Assembly (NCBI GenBank): GCA_037043015.1
Contig: CM073323.1
Location: 28,548,758-28,612,757, forward strand
Source: Bryum argenteum
Lineage: Eukaryota; Streptophyta; Bryopsida; Bryales; Bryaceae
Length of the DNA stretch: 64,000 bases
Reading direction: 5' to 3'
Shown here: in pieces, positions 47,701-58,543 of the stretch
How the letters are laid out: each line of letters begins with the position of its first letter
Numbering within the stretch: position 1 is the stretch's first letter
The notes under the pieces: model-generated
Told to the model about the DNA's origin: nothing
Databases searched by the model: none
What the model saw: only the letters and a program-made list of their open reading frames with translations
Made by a program: the position numbers and the translations under genes

Positions 47701-48058
47701 TCTTCCGCACTTTGTGATGTACCCCACCTCGATTTGACAAAGTCGTAGGTGATCCTCCAAAGCCCCTCTCCCAGACATTAGGCTGCCCCCGCACCATGTC
47801 CTCCTGGAATTTGGCGGTGCGCTCTCCTGTCTGGACCTCCTTCAGAAACGCGGGCCTCTGCAGGTTCCAAGGTCGGTTGTAAAACTCGATGCAGCCCATC
47901 CTCGTTAGGTCTTCCTTCAGCTGTCTGCGGTGAGCTTCCTTGACAGGGATCTCCGGGTGCACTCCCCTCTCCCGGATGGCTTCGGGCAGGGACTTCTCCT
48001 TCCGAGCTTTTCCCTTGGCCGCATTCTCCTTGGCGCGCCATTGCTTCGCTCCTCGCAC
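44743..48058 (-). pseudogene. Unknown multi-part ORF (gag-like or host gene family), frameshifted
   Basis: Reading down the minus strand, the N-terminal part (48058 to about 47740) is basic then folded (MGCIEFYNRPWNLQRPAFLKE, MVRGQPNVWERGF). After a frame change comes ALPRFQVEEGAAASSYPYLP, then WHIILEDVVIRAVSRINNGK and PFLFHLYDAYNCLDDDEA (47520-47390). A Pro/Ser-rich linker follows. Next is a helical part with YVSTQNGWARANLFALRRL (about 46240-46180), then KKYTARIEGALEEMRILLKE. A 400-residue Glu/Pro/Val repeat-like tail ends at 44743. Frame changes occur near 47730, 47480, 46140 and elsewhere. I do not recognise a domain. The size and disordered tail could suit a gag-like protein or a repeat-amplified plant gene. 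Confidence 0.45.
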
Positions 48059-48538
48059 TTTACTACCCGATCGGCTGGCAGCTCACCCTTCTCCTCAACG
48101 CTGGTACACTCCCACAGTGCGCAATCTCCCGGCCTACCGACACCACACTCCGCTCGCAAGATGACGACACCCCGGGCCGCAACACGACAAAACGTGGAGC
48201 GGCGGCAGTATGAGGGGGAAGAGAAGCGTGTGGCGCGAAATGGGGCCGCCGTCGAAAAGGATTAGGGTTGACAGGCGGGTCGGCCCGCCGCCCATTATCC
48301 CCAACCCGCGCCCGGCCAGGACACCGGCTATCCAGGGTTACCATACCCGGGTTGACCTTCCCAACCGGTAACCTCAAAAATCATTTTAACCGGGGCTAAA
48401 TACTTTTATTTATTCCTAGCCTTTCTATACTAAGGAAACCAAAAGAAAAGTTCCCTTTTATTCCTAATGCTCACAAAAATTCGAAAAATTTAAGCTAAAT
48501 GCAGAAAACCAAAGAATTAGGAGTTTGACAGTGGCAGT

Positions 48539-48561
48539 ATTATCCCCGGGCCGGGGATAAT
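48539..48561. repeat. TTATCCCC/GGGGATAA palindrome
   Basis: Perfect half-sites around GGCC, at the 3' end of the DGQH gene block. The apparent stop codon of the last frame lies in it. Confidence 0.95.
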
Positions 48562-49976
48562 CTGCAGCAGGCTCGGAACTCGGCGTGCCCGAGGTGGGAG
48601 GAAGATCCCGTGGGCGCGGCGATAATTTCAGCAACGTGCGGTGGCATCGGCGTGCCAGATCTCAGCCATTCGAAGACGATGTTGGCCTCTGCGATCTTCC
48701 TTGCGTCCTCTGCTTCCTTCTGGGCCTTCTCCTTCTTCTGTCTCGCCTCTTCTGCTAGCCTCCTGTTGTTTGCCAGGAAGTGTTCTTCAACCTTCACACC
48801 CGGAGCACCTGGAGGAGGCGCAACACCTGCTGCATTCGCCATTGGGTCAGTAGAGGGATTGCACACCACGACAGGTTTCTCCTTCTTCACAGGCGTGCCA
48901 GCATCAAGAGCTGCCTGGTCAGAATCATCAACGGGCCGGTTACGTTGACGGGAGCTCGAAGGTGTCGATGTCGGGAGCACGATGGCTTCGCGTTCGGGAG
49001 CTGCGACATCGACAACATAGAATTCATCCGCCTGATCAGTGCCATCGTCGTCACTAAGATCAATGAATACGTGGGTGGGCGCGACGAGTGCATAGAGTGG
49101 CCTCCCCGTCCTGGTAGGATCTTTACCGAGGGGTTCTCCGCCCACCGCAGCGCCACAAAGAGAAGAGGGCATGGCGCAAGACGCCCCATCCAATGGTTGA
49201 CTCGAGCCACGGTCTCGGTGCGAGATCGATCGAGCGTTTCAATGGCCTTCGCGAGTCGGGGTTGCCCGATGATCCGACGACAACATCCGCAGATGATTGA
49301 ACAGGCATGGTTGACGACGTAACGAGCCTCTACGGGATGCTGGCATGGGCTCCTTCCCGGGCGTTGGGTCTCGTATCGAGGCCCTGCGCTGGTGATCATC
49401 ACCCATCGGAGTGGAGATACGAGGAGATGTCTCCATTGCTTCCGGTGATGGTGCGGTTGGCGAAGCTTGCGCGAGATGGTACTATGGGCGATGCCGGCTC
49501 GATTGAGTGTTGGCGATGCATGCGGGGATGACTGACCGGGAAATGCCGAGTCGCTGACGCCCCGATCGATAGTCCGAGTCGTCGGAATCGTCACCATCGG
49601 AGTCGTTGGATGTGGCATCATTTGTTCCTTTTTCGGAGGAGTGCAGGCGCGTGTGCGGAGCTTGAGCTTGAGGGGACGCGTGCTCTCGGCTCCCATGTCG
49701 GACACCGGCTCGCCTGCGAGAAGATGAAGGTTGGCTCCCTTCGAATGAAGCCCTCGTTACGAGGCCGAGGTCTTGCATTTCGTCGACGAAGAGCTCTTCT
49801 TGGGGACGTAGGGACGGTCATCGTGCATGAAGTCCCTATAGTCGACCCGGTCCCTTTACCCAGAGAGAGTAAGTATCCCCGTAGTAGTGATTGTCAATCG
49901 AGGCCATAAAAGGCATGTTTCAGGATCTGCATGGGAAGAAAAGAAGCGATCAATTACGGTGATGCACAAGGGAAAA

Positions 49977-49999
49977 GTTATCCCCGGCCCGGGGATAAC
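49977..49999. repeat. TTATCCCC/GGGGATAA palindrome, intronic
   Basis: Perfect, with flanking G and C extending the stem (GTTATCCCC / GGGGATAAC). It lies inside the predicted intron 49836-50161. Confidence 0.95.
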
Positions 50000-50095
50000 T
50001 GATAGAACAGAACGCGAAACTGAAAATTTACAGGATTACCAACAACACAGGAATACACTGGTATACACTGAAAGTTATAAAAGAAGAGGAGCTAT

Positions 50096-50116
50096 TTATC
50101 CCCGGGGCGGGGATAA
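50096..50116. repeat. TTATCCCC/GGGGATAA palindrome, intronic
   Basis: Half-sites separated by GGGGC, in the same predicted intron as 49977-49999 and near its donor. Confidence 0.95.
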
Positions 50117-51592
50117 TGGATCTATTTCAAGCCAAATGAGGATAATGGGTGTCGAGCTTACCAGGGAGGCGACCATGAATTTGGAGCCGGAGAAGATCCC
50201 GAGTGTTGAGTCACCCTTCTTGCAGTACTGGCGGATGAGTCCAATGTAGAACTCCATCCGCAGCTCGGAGTACTTAGCACACCACTTGGCTTCGTTGAAG
50301 TGCCCACTATCGATGTAATACGGTAGATGGGCGGGTTTGAACTCCGCCGGGTTTGTGCCGATGAAGGCTTCCCCTTCTGGTGTCTTCTTGAACAAGAAGA
50401 CAATGAACACGTCGTTTGCGGATCTCTCTTGGGGCTGGTGCGTTGAAGATCCTCTCAGCTTTCGCCACCACGTACTTGGATGTGCTCATTGTGTAGGTGG
50501 GGTGGCTGAGCTGAATCATCGCCTTCAGCTTCTCAAGCTTCTTCGTAGTACCGCCGTTCACGATCCAGACCCATACAGTAGGGTCGGTGTATGCTGGACT
50601 TGATATAACCGCGAACTTTGCTACCAATGCTTTGAAGAACATTTTTGCAGCATTGGAGTCCTTGCAAAGCGAGAAGGCTGTGTCACGCAAGTCAAACAGC
50701 CCCAGCGAAACTGTTCCCTCAGGCGCCTTGGTTGACTATTGGCCAGTAATGGTCATGGCCTTCGAGTCGAAGGTCCGAAGATCGAAAGCCTTCGTGGACT
50801 CCCGATGCTTGGACTTCTGTCGCAAGAAGCCCTTGAAGAAGTCCTCAACGTTGGGGTACAAGGACTTCAACTCCCCGCCGTTTTGAACTTCCCCGATTAC
50901 GCGATCGGGGTCGAGTAAAATTTTGCCTCGACGTGGGCCGAGCAAAGATGTTCCACGACGCCGTCGAGAAGCCCTTCCTCGACTTCCATACCTTCCATTT
51001 CTCAGGGCATACTGCTCCGTCGTTGGGAAGGAAGAATGGAAGAGATGGCCTGATCGCCTTCAGCTCTTGGTACACAACACCCTTGCACTTCTGACGAAAA
51101 ATCCAGTCACCACAGGCGTGGCTCAGGCGATGGAAGTACTTCGTCTTGTGGAAGGACAACCTTGGATACTTCAGCGCACCTTCGGCGGTTTCGACGTGGA
51201 CAAGGTAAGTGATGACCCTGTCGATGTCGTCGTCGGAAAGATTTCCGAACTTCCTGAAGAGCTCCCGGCTCACATGATGCTTGTCTTGCGTGAAGTATGT
51301 TGGGTTCATGCGATAAGGTGCGCCTGTATCGGGATTGATCAGATTTCCAAGCGAGTGAAGTTCGAGGAACTCTGCGAACTTATCGTACATGCTGTCTGGA
51401 AATGTGATGATCTGGATCTCGTGCTTGAGGTCCGATGTTGTCAAAATCGTCTTCCCGACCTTGGTGGGATCGATGTTGCGAAACCGTATCAACAGAAGAT
51501 CCGTAAATTTCTGAGAAAACATGGAAAAAAGGTTAGATGCGATGAGTGAGGAACTATGAATACGTGCGGAAAAAACTCAAAAGAGAAGGTGG

Positions 51593-51614
51593 ATTATCCC
51601 GGGGCGGGGATAAT
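51593..51614. repeat. TTATCCC/GGGGATAA palindrome, intronic
   Basis: ATTATCCCGGGG then CGGGGATAAT. It is the central feature of the predicted 128-bp intron 51511-51638. Confidence 0.95.
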
Positions 51615-53055
51615 CTTGGGAATGGTGTATTGTCTTACCTTAAAATTGGTAGGATTGTAGACCGAGTCGTTATTCGCGTCGCGTTCGTTCATGCTTGCGG
51701 ATGGACGCCCACATTCGATCCAAATAGACCTTCCAGGTTTTATTTGGTTGCCTCATGACGGCCGAGCGTGTGCTTGAGGGTTCGTGGTGTTGTAGAAGGC
51801 CGAAATGTTGTAAGGCGCTTTGGGTCGGTCTCGTAAAGAATGTAGGCATACCACGATTGAAGCTCTTGCTTCCTGTCCTCTGTCACGGGCTCGTTCTGAA
51901 GCTCCCTCGAGGCTTCCACAGAGTGCTGGCCATCAATGATGGCAAATTTCCCATCTTTGATCTCCTCCCATGTTCTTGGCCTCCTAGGGAGCAAGTTTCC
52001 ATTGGCGTCAATGGGCGTGATGATGATCGTCTGCCTCCGGGTTACATCTCCCATCATTGCGAGGAATGCCTTGGTGTTCGTAACGATGTCCCTTTCGAGA
52101 CTTCGCACCACCCATGCGTCCTTTCCCCTCTCAAGCTGGGAAATGGGCACCAGCTTCTGTTCTTTCTTGAACAAGAAAGAGTCCTTGAAGCTTTGGTTGA
52201 AGACTGTCTGCTCAGAAGCAAACCTCACATAGTCTGCCACTTCAGCAGAAGGTTTCGATGATTCCTTCTTCTGTCAGGCAGGCACTGCGACTACAGAAGT
52301 CAAGGCCGATCCTTGACTTGCGGTTGCAGGGGGAGCTGTACGCTGTCTCTTCTTCTTGGGGGCGGCACCGCCTGCAACGATCGCATCATTCATCAGCCTC
52401 TTCGAAGGCACTCGCGGAGGTGCCGGTAGAGCACCACTAGACTGCGGAGCTGAAGCTTCCGTATGCAGGACAACTGCAGACGCGGCGGGTGCCTTCTTCT
52501 TCTTGGCCGCTTTACTGCTTGACCCTTCATGCGTCTGTGACAGCCTCTTCTTGGTTGATGTTCTCCCAGCTGTTGATGTTGTCCTCCCAGAACTTAAGAA
52601 AGCCATGCCGAGTCTTGCGCAGCTCTGCAAGGAAGCCATGCGGGTCGAACTGCGCTCCGCAGTTTTCACCCACCTCTACCACAATTCCGAAGTGGTAGGG
52701 ATCCCTACCCTCGTCCTGTTGTTGAAGGACACACCTGAGCATCATGTACTTCTGCCTGTGTGCCTCGAATGTCGTTACCCTCACATTCGGTGTGTAAGGA
52801 AGAAATGGGTCCGTCATGACCAACTTGGTCATAACGAGGACATGGTTCTTGACGATCTTGATGACGGTGACGACCACATCCTTGAAGATCCGAGGTCAAG
52901 GCCTTCGTCGTCGTTATCGCGGAGGAACGGGTTGAACCCAAATGGGTGCTCCACCTTGTCCAAGGTCATGTCGAGGGGATTTGTTGCGCTGAGAGCCATC
53001 GTTGTGTCTGCAATCGTAAATGGCAACTCATTAGTATTAGTGCCTAAATAACTTA

Positions 53056-53640
53056 ATTATCCCCGAGGCGGGGATAATTACTGTCTTGTCTACCTAATTT
53101 CTAGGTTAAGGCTAAGGAATTATCCCCGGGCCGGGGATAACATCTGCATGGACAGGTCACATAGCCGACCTGAGCAGGACGTTATCCCCGGCCCGGGGAT
53201 AACTTCTGCCTACAGAGGTCACAAATCTGCTCTTAATGCAGGAAGTCCCCGGCCGGGGATAATTCTCTTTTCGGAAGCGAGAAAAATTATCCCGGCCCGG
53301 GGATAATTTCTCTTTCGAAGAAAAATTATCCCCGGGCCGGGGATAACTTCTGCATTTAGAAGTCCCAATGCGACTCTTAATCGCAGATTATCCCCGCCCG
53401 GGATAACTTCGCATTCGAGGTCACATTGTGTGCACATTAATGCAGAAGTTATCCCGGCCGGGGATAACCGCATTAAAAGTCGCTTGTGAACTCTAAATGC
53501 AGAAGTTATCCCCGCCCGGGGATAACCGCGTTAACATTACTAGTAGTGACTCGATCGCAGGTTATCCCGGCCGGGATAACTACTTCCTTAAGTTGTGACA
53601 ATCTTTTCTGCATGCACAAGTTATCCCGGCCGGGGATAAC
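53056..53640. repeat. Array of 11 TTATCCCC/GGGGATAA palindromes, about 60-bp period
   Basis: Palindromes start at 53056, 53120, 53181, 53244, 53286, 53325, 53387, 53448, 53505, 53561 and 53620. Intervals are mostly 56-64 bp, with two shorter ones of 42 and 39. Some cores have lost one to three bases. Spacers are related to each other and often begin CTTCTGCAT and end ATGCAGAAG, forming a second inverted pair nested around AGAAGTCAC-like sequence. The array ends 57 bp before the ATG at 52999 on the minus strand, so it sits in the 5' UTR or promoter of the DGQH gene. Confidence 0.97.
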
Positions 53641-53644
53641 TTTT

Positions 53645-54700
53645 GCTGACAAAAAGCACAATTTAGAAGCCAATATCTACACCCTACGTAGATTTTAGAA
53701 TTAGACAGCAATTCCAATGAATTCGAGTAAGTTTTTCATGGGAAAGCAAAAAAGAAGAGAAATGCGAGCTCACCAAAAGATTGCTATGTGATGGCTTGAT
53801 ATGCTTCTGAAAATTTGATGCTGAAAAGTTAGTAATCGGATTGCTGAAAAGTTAGTAATCGGATTGCAAGACCTCAAATGCAAAAACCTGAAACAACAAA
53901 TTCAAATTCGATTGCATCAGCTGGAACCCTGGAACCAATTCGCAGCTATTCAATTCAGAAAAATGCAACAAATCCTCAATCCTCACCAACTAGACAAAAC
54001 CCTGAAATCAGCTGAGAACTGAAATTACTTACACACAAAACAGACAAATCTCAAAGTAAAACTGTTGGTTGCGCAGAATTCTCACTTCTCAGACCCAAAG
54101 CAAACAAACACGAAAAGTAACACAAACACGAACTTACAAAATCGCAAAATCATGAGGGACCAGGAGCGCAACAGGAACTTACGAAATTGGGAATCGAGAA
54201 AGAGCTGACGAGCAGGAGCAAAAGTCGCAGCAGACGAGCACGGCAGACGAGCAGGAGCAGCAAGAGCCGGAGCACAAGGCGCAGCAGACGAGCAAACAAT
54301 TGCGAGCAAGAGCGAAAACAGACACCTGCGTGACCTACACCTGGCCGATCCAACAATGAGAACTTCGCGACCTCCAAGCGAGCGACCTCAAGCCAAGCGA
54401 GCTGCGAAGATGCCGCAACGAAGAATCAAAAGAGAAGGAAAGCGCAAGGCAACACACACAAATGGGCGCAACACAACTTGGCAATAACACAAACAAGGGC
54501 GCAACACAAACAAGGGCGCAACACACAGCACGAGCAACGAAGATGCCGCAACGAGAATCAAAAGAGGAAAGGCGCCGACGCGAGGAGCGGAGGAGCGAGG
54601 CGCAAGACAAAAAACTACAAAGTGATGGAGAAATGGCGGCGGAGGGGGTCATCATGACCCACCTCATCATTACCCTCCATGCCCATGACCATATGCATTG
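53645..54700. other. Non-coding region, no gene seen
   Basis: AT-rich to 54150, with a 22-bp direct duplication GAAAAGTTAGTAATCGGATT near 53823-53868. From 54180 to 54620 it is made of short GAGCAGGAGC / GCAACACAAACAAGGGC-like repeats. Open frames here are composition artefacts. Confidence 0.5.
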
Positions 54701-54707
54701 GCATGGA

Positions 54708-55130
54708 CCGGGGATGTCGCAGCGTCGGACGTCCGGACGCCCGGAGGACGTCCGTCGGACGTCGGCGGGTCCGGGACCGCCCGTGACTTAGAAAATCTGG
54801 TCGTTTTACAAGGGTAAATGACCAACGGGTGCGTTCATTGGTCGAACCACCCGTCGGCCGTCCCGACCTCTCCGTCGCCCGAAGCGGCGGTCGGTCGGCT
54901 GCAGAGCGGCCGGCCGTCGGCCACGCGGCGGCCGCCGTCGGCCGGCGGCGGCCGGCCGTCGGCCGCATGGGTGACCGCCTTAGGTCCGGCGCTCGGCCGT
55001 CGGCTGGGCGGCCGCCGTCGGTCCGGCCGTCGCCCGGCGACCGCCGTCGGTCCGGCGGCCGGCCGTCGGCCTCGGCGACCGGCCGTTATTATCGCGACCG
55101 CCCTCGCATCCTGCGACCTTAACGGCCGGA
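54708..55130. repeat. GC-rich array of GGCCGTCGG-type words, possible left end of the hAT element
   Basis: About 420 bp is dominated by overlapping GGCCGTCGG, CGGCCGGC and CGTCGGACG words. Near its start, GTGACTTAGAAAATC ... TTTTACAAGGGTAAATGACC resembles the sequence at 58060-58105 beside the second GC-rich array. I take it as terminal or subterminal sequence of a hAT-family element; the exact terminus is not certain. Confidence 0.55.
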
Positions 55131-55205
55131 TGGCCCTTTTGAGCATCCAACGGTTTAGGAGCATTTCAATTTCAAATTGCAACGGTCATATTCGGAGTTG
55201 GATGG

Positions 55206-55213
55206 TATATAAG
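55206..55213 (+). promoter_or_regulatory. Candidate TATA box of the hAT gene
   Basis: TATATAAG lies after the GC-rich array and about 210 bp upstream of an ATG at 55414 (MGPAPHEPWF...). It is correctly oriented for the hAT transposase that follows. Confidence 0.45.
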
Positions 55214-55666
55214 AGAAGACACATTGAGTCTCATTTCACTTCCGAATTTTGAACACTTTCCAAGAGCTATGAGCCACATAATTCATTTTATGTGTACATT
55301 GCTTGGTAGGTATTGAGTTCGGAAGTGAGGATTTCCGTAAGGAACTCTTGCCAATTTTTTCCCCGTCACGGTCCCACCATTACTTAAGACTTTGAGGCGT
55401 CCTATTTATCAAAATGGGCCCTGCTCCACATGAGCCTTGGTTTAGAGACATCGAGAAGGAATGCGAAGCGTCCCGGGTCCTTCCTACGAGTGCTCACTAT
55501 GTCGTGTAATTGTTTCAAGAAGAAGAAGAGTCGGAATTTGAGTCATTATGGGTACGAGAAGATTCCCGGACATAGGGATTCGAGTTTCGCCCTGTAGAAG
55601 CTGCCTAGGGAAATTAGGCAGTTATTTTTAAGATGTGGTGGGGAGTTCCCTCCATATAACGGAGAA

Positions 55667-57674
55667 TTGGAACTATTTCTCGGTGAATGTTCTCTCAATC
55701 CATCCACGGACGTTCCAGGTGCTTCAAAACATGACATTCCTGAAACCCCTAGGAGTGACTCTTGTGTAGGGTCCTCGCTAGGCACCCCCATGAATTCAAC
55801 AAAAATTTTGGTAGGGTCAACCTCTGCTTCTTCCATGCATATGAGGGGAATAAGGGATATTCGCCCGATGTTTGGATCTATGAAGCAAACGAAGCAATCT
55901 TCAATTGAAGCTACTTTTTGCGAAGCGGATAGGCGGGAGTTGGATAAACTCGGGCGAAATTTTTTACGAAGCAAATATACCATTCTCAAGAGCCCGCAAT
56001 GATGCGTTCAAAGTCTGCCGTGATGAAAGATGCGGGATTTGAAAATCCTATGCTCCACCATCCTACCATGACATTCGGACAAGGTTGTTAGGAGAAGTAA
56101 AGACGGAGTTACAAAAGAAACTAGATAGTAGACTCTCTGAGAGCCTTCGGAAGTTCGGAGGAACTTTGACTATGGATGGATGGTCATCTGTGACTAGTCG
56201 CCCTTTGGTAAATGCGATGCTCGTGACTCAAGCCGGAGAGCTTTTTCTTGGTGCTGTCGATACTACTGGCCAAGAAAAAACAGCGGTGTACATGTCAACT
56301 CTCATGTTGAAGTACATAGAAGAAGTTGGACCCAGAGAACATTGTTCAAGTATGCATGAGACAATGCTTCTGTAATGCTCAATGCCTCAAGAATAGTCCT
56401 TGAGAAATATCCGCACATTTTCATGCAAGGGTGTGCGACACATGCAATGGACTTGTTGTTGGAGGATTGGGGAAAGGCTGGATGGATGGCGAATACTTTG
56501 GTCATGGCGAAGAAAATGGTCAAGTTTATCAAGAGGCGACAAATGCCCCTAGCTGTGTTTCGTAAACACGAGGCGAAATTCAGCCCTCCGATGCCCGGAA
56601 AACAAGATTTGCTAGTCAATTCATAATGATAGATCGCTTGTTGGAGGTCAAGGAATCATTGGAGCAAGTTGTTGTCGACCCTATGTTCATGACCTATGCC
56701 TCGAAGAAGACGGTATCTGCTAGAGATAAGCTTATATTCTCACGTAAGGTCAAGAAGGTGGTGTTGAGCGATGAGTTTTGGAAGCAATGCAAAAGACTAC
56801 GGGATATGGTTGCCCCCGTGGTGTACGCTCTGAGAGAATTCGACGGCAAGGCTCCTAGTACGGGCAAGGCATGGCATATTATGCGTGATCTTGAGAGACA
56901 TGTCCATACTTTGCACGCACCGCCCATCTCATTGGACCCACTTGAGGTGGCCACCGCAAAAGAGGAGTTTTACCATCGGAAACGGCTCATGACAACGGAT
57001 TTACATGGTGCGGCTGCACTTTTAAATCCTTATTTACTACACGACCAAGAGTTAGCTGACGATCCCGATCTTACAATCGCTTGCAAGCGTGTTTTACAAA
57101 AATTATGTCCCGCGGAGGATTACGCAGACGTGGTGAGTGAATTTCTTGCGTTTCGAGTAAGGGGTCCACCATTCCATGACATGTTGGAGCCTAATACTCA
57201 AAAACTAGCTCCACATGCATGGTGGGAGTTTGAAGGTGCTTGTGCTAAGCTCCTCTCTCCAATTGCAAAGCGAATACTAGCACGAGACCGTGTCCTCGTC
57301 GACCTGCGAACGCAATCGAGTAGCTACTCTTATGTTCACGACAAGAAACGGAATCGGTTACTACGGGCGGAGGTGATGACTTGGTCTACATATATTCCAA
57401 CTCGAAATTGCTCGCGAATGATAAGTTGAGTGATGATGGGCGGTGGTATAGAGAGAACTTGGATTTAGAGGAAGACCAAGTACATGAGAATGATGAGGAA
57501 GCTGTTGAGGACGAATCAGAGTCTGATGACAATGATGTTTTTGAATTTGGCGATGAAGATGATGATATGACTTTCTTCCCCGCTTCAAATGATGAAGATG
57601 CTCCAAATGTTCATGATGGTAATGGTGATTTTATCGCTCATGGTCTTTCAGCGGATGATCTAGATGATGAGTAG
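55667..57674 (+). pseudogene. hAT-superfamily transposase (DUF659 type), at least four frameshifts
   Basis: Fragments in several frames give a typical order. An N-terminal linker is followed by EANIPFSRARNDAFK (about 55970-56015, another frame than its neighbours). LTMDGWSSVTSRPLVNAMLV (about 56165-56230) is the DUF659 core with its catalytic Asp. ENIVQVCM is followed by DNASVMLNASRIVLEKYPH after two one-base shifts within 30 bp near 56345-56365. Then come GCATHAMDLLLEDWGK, the FASQFIMIDRLLEVKESLEQ junction near 56600-56640 (another shift), and ARDKLIFSRKVKK, ending in DDLVYIYSNSKLLAND (shift near 57375) and an Asp/Glu-rich tail to 57674. The BED zinc finger expected at the N-terminus is not evident; sequence from 55414 may hold its remains. 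Inactive copy. Confidence 0.85.
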
Positions 57675-57981
57675 CCGTTAGCCCGGTTAATGACACAAGG
57701 CGGCATGGACAAATCAAATAACGTCCTACCTGTTATCGCTACTGGTTTACGGTTGGAAAAGGAGGCGATAGATGCGAAGACCATTGCGTGCAACACAATT
57801 GCGGGCACTATGAGCTCTGATCCGGTCGCGGAGAATATTGCATCCGGTAGTAAGGATCAAGTATCGATCAATGTGCTACTCCCGCTTTATTTCAACCCTC
57901 TACTACAAGGGTTACGACAACCTTGGAGAAATCGTCTAAGGGTTTAGTATCCCTTTCAAGAGCCAAATATGGGAGCATCTC

Positions 57982-58540
57982 TAGCAGGGTTGTCAGGACG
58001 ACCGGACCAGGGGGCGACCGGTCGACCATGGTCCGGTCGTCCTCAGCCCCTAGGACCCGTCGGTGACATAACGGGTTTTTATAATTTACAGGGTAAATTA
58101 CCGTCCGACCGTGCCCGATCGCACCCCGTCCGATCCTTTGACCAACCCGACCGCACCCCGTCCGGCCGTTGTTCGGCCGACCGCACCCCCGTCCCGACGC
58201 TTGACCGTCCGACCGGTGGCGGGACCGGGCGTTCAAGGCCGACGGTGCGCGGACCGACGAGGTCGACGCCCGACCGGTTAGCGAACCGGCGAGGTCGGCC
58301 GCCGACGGGTGACGACCGCCGAGGTCGGCCGTGACCGGGTGACCCGGCGAGGTCGGGCCGCCGACCGCTTTGGCGGCCGGGCGAGGTCGGGCCGCCGCGT
58401 GCGATCCGAGGATCAGGGATCAGCCGTGCCGCCGTGGCGGTCCGGGGTTCGGACTGCGGTCGCCGTGGGTTGTCGGGGTCGGACGGCGGTCGGCAAGGCC
58501 ATCCGATTGGTCGGCGATCGATCCGATCTGCGAGTGGCTC
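57982..58540. repeat. Second GC-rich array (CGACCGG type) with hAT-like left terminus
   Basis: It begins CAGGGTTGTCAGGACGACCG, compared with GGGATGTCGCAGCGTCGGAC at 54708. It then carries GTGACATAACGGG and TTTACAGGGTAAATTACC, matching the order at the first array in direct orientation. It continues as GACCGG, CGAGGTCGG and CCGACGG words. This looks like the left end of a related non-autonomous element rather than the right end of the 55.7-57.7 kb hAT. Confidence 0.5.
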
Positions 58541-58543
58541 TTT

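Larger units (their letters stand above)
48540..52999 (-). pseudogene. Gene with DGQH motif (ParB/DGQHR-like fold), several exons, decayed
   Basis: The start is ATG 52999 (MALSATNPLDMTLDKVEHPF). After frame changes come FGIVVEVGENCGAQFDPHG and a KKKK-rich disordered stretch. A TGA at 52276-52274 interrupts an otherwise continuous frame into YVRFASEQTVFNQSF and KFAIIDGQHSVEAS (about 51940), the DGQH motif. In ParB/Srx-like and DGQHR proteins a D-G-x-H-R core binds nucleotide or acts in catalysis; here R is replaced by S. A further frameshift leads to YNISAFYNTTNP. Splice sites are clear: exon end 51639 (AAG|GTAAGA) to acceptor at 51510 (TTTTCTCAG), and exon end 50162 (GTAAGC) to acceptor at 49835 (CTATAG). 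Later parts are helical, then Ser/Asp-rich, with a Lys/Glu coiled coil (RRLAEEARQKKEKAQKEAED) before the end at 48540, inside a palindrome. Whether all parts form one gene is inference. Confidence 0.55.

Noticed and set aside
53056-53640. CRISPR-like array of palindromic repeats with spacers
   Set aside because: Spacers are related to each other, spacing varies, the context is eukaryotic with introns, and no cas-like gene is present.
57690-57947. 85-codon ORF after the hAT gene
   Set aside because: No recognisable motif and no continuity with the transposase frame; could be a chance frame.
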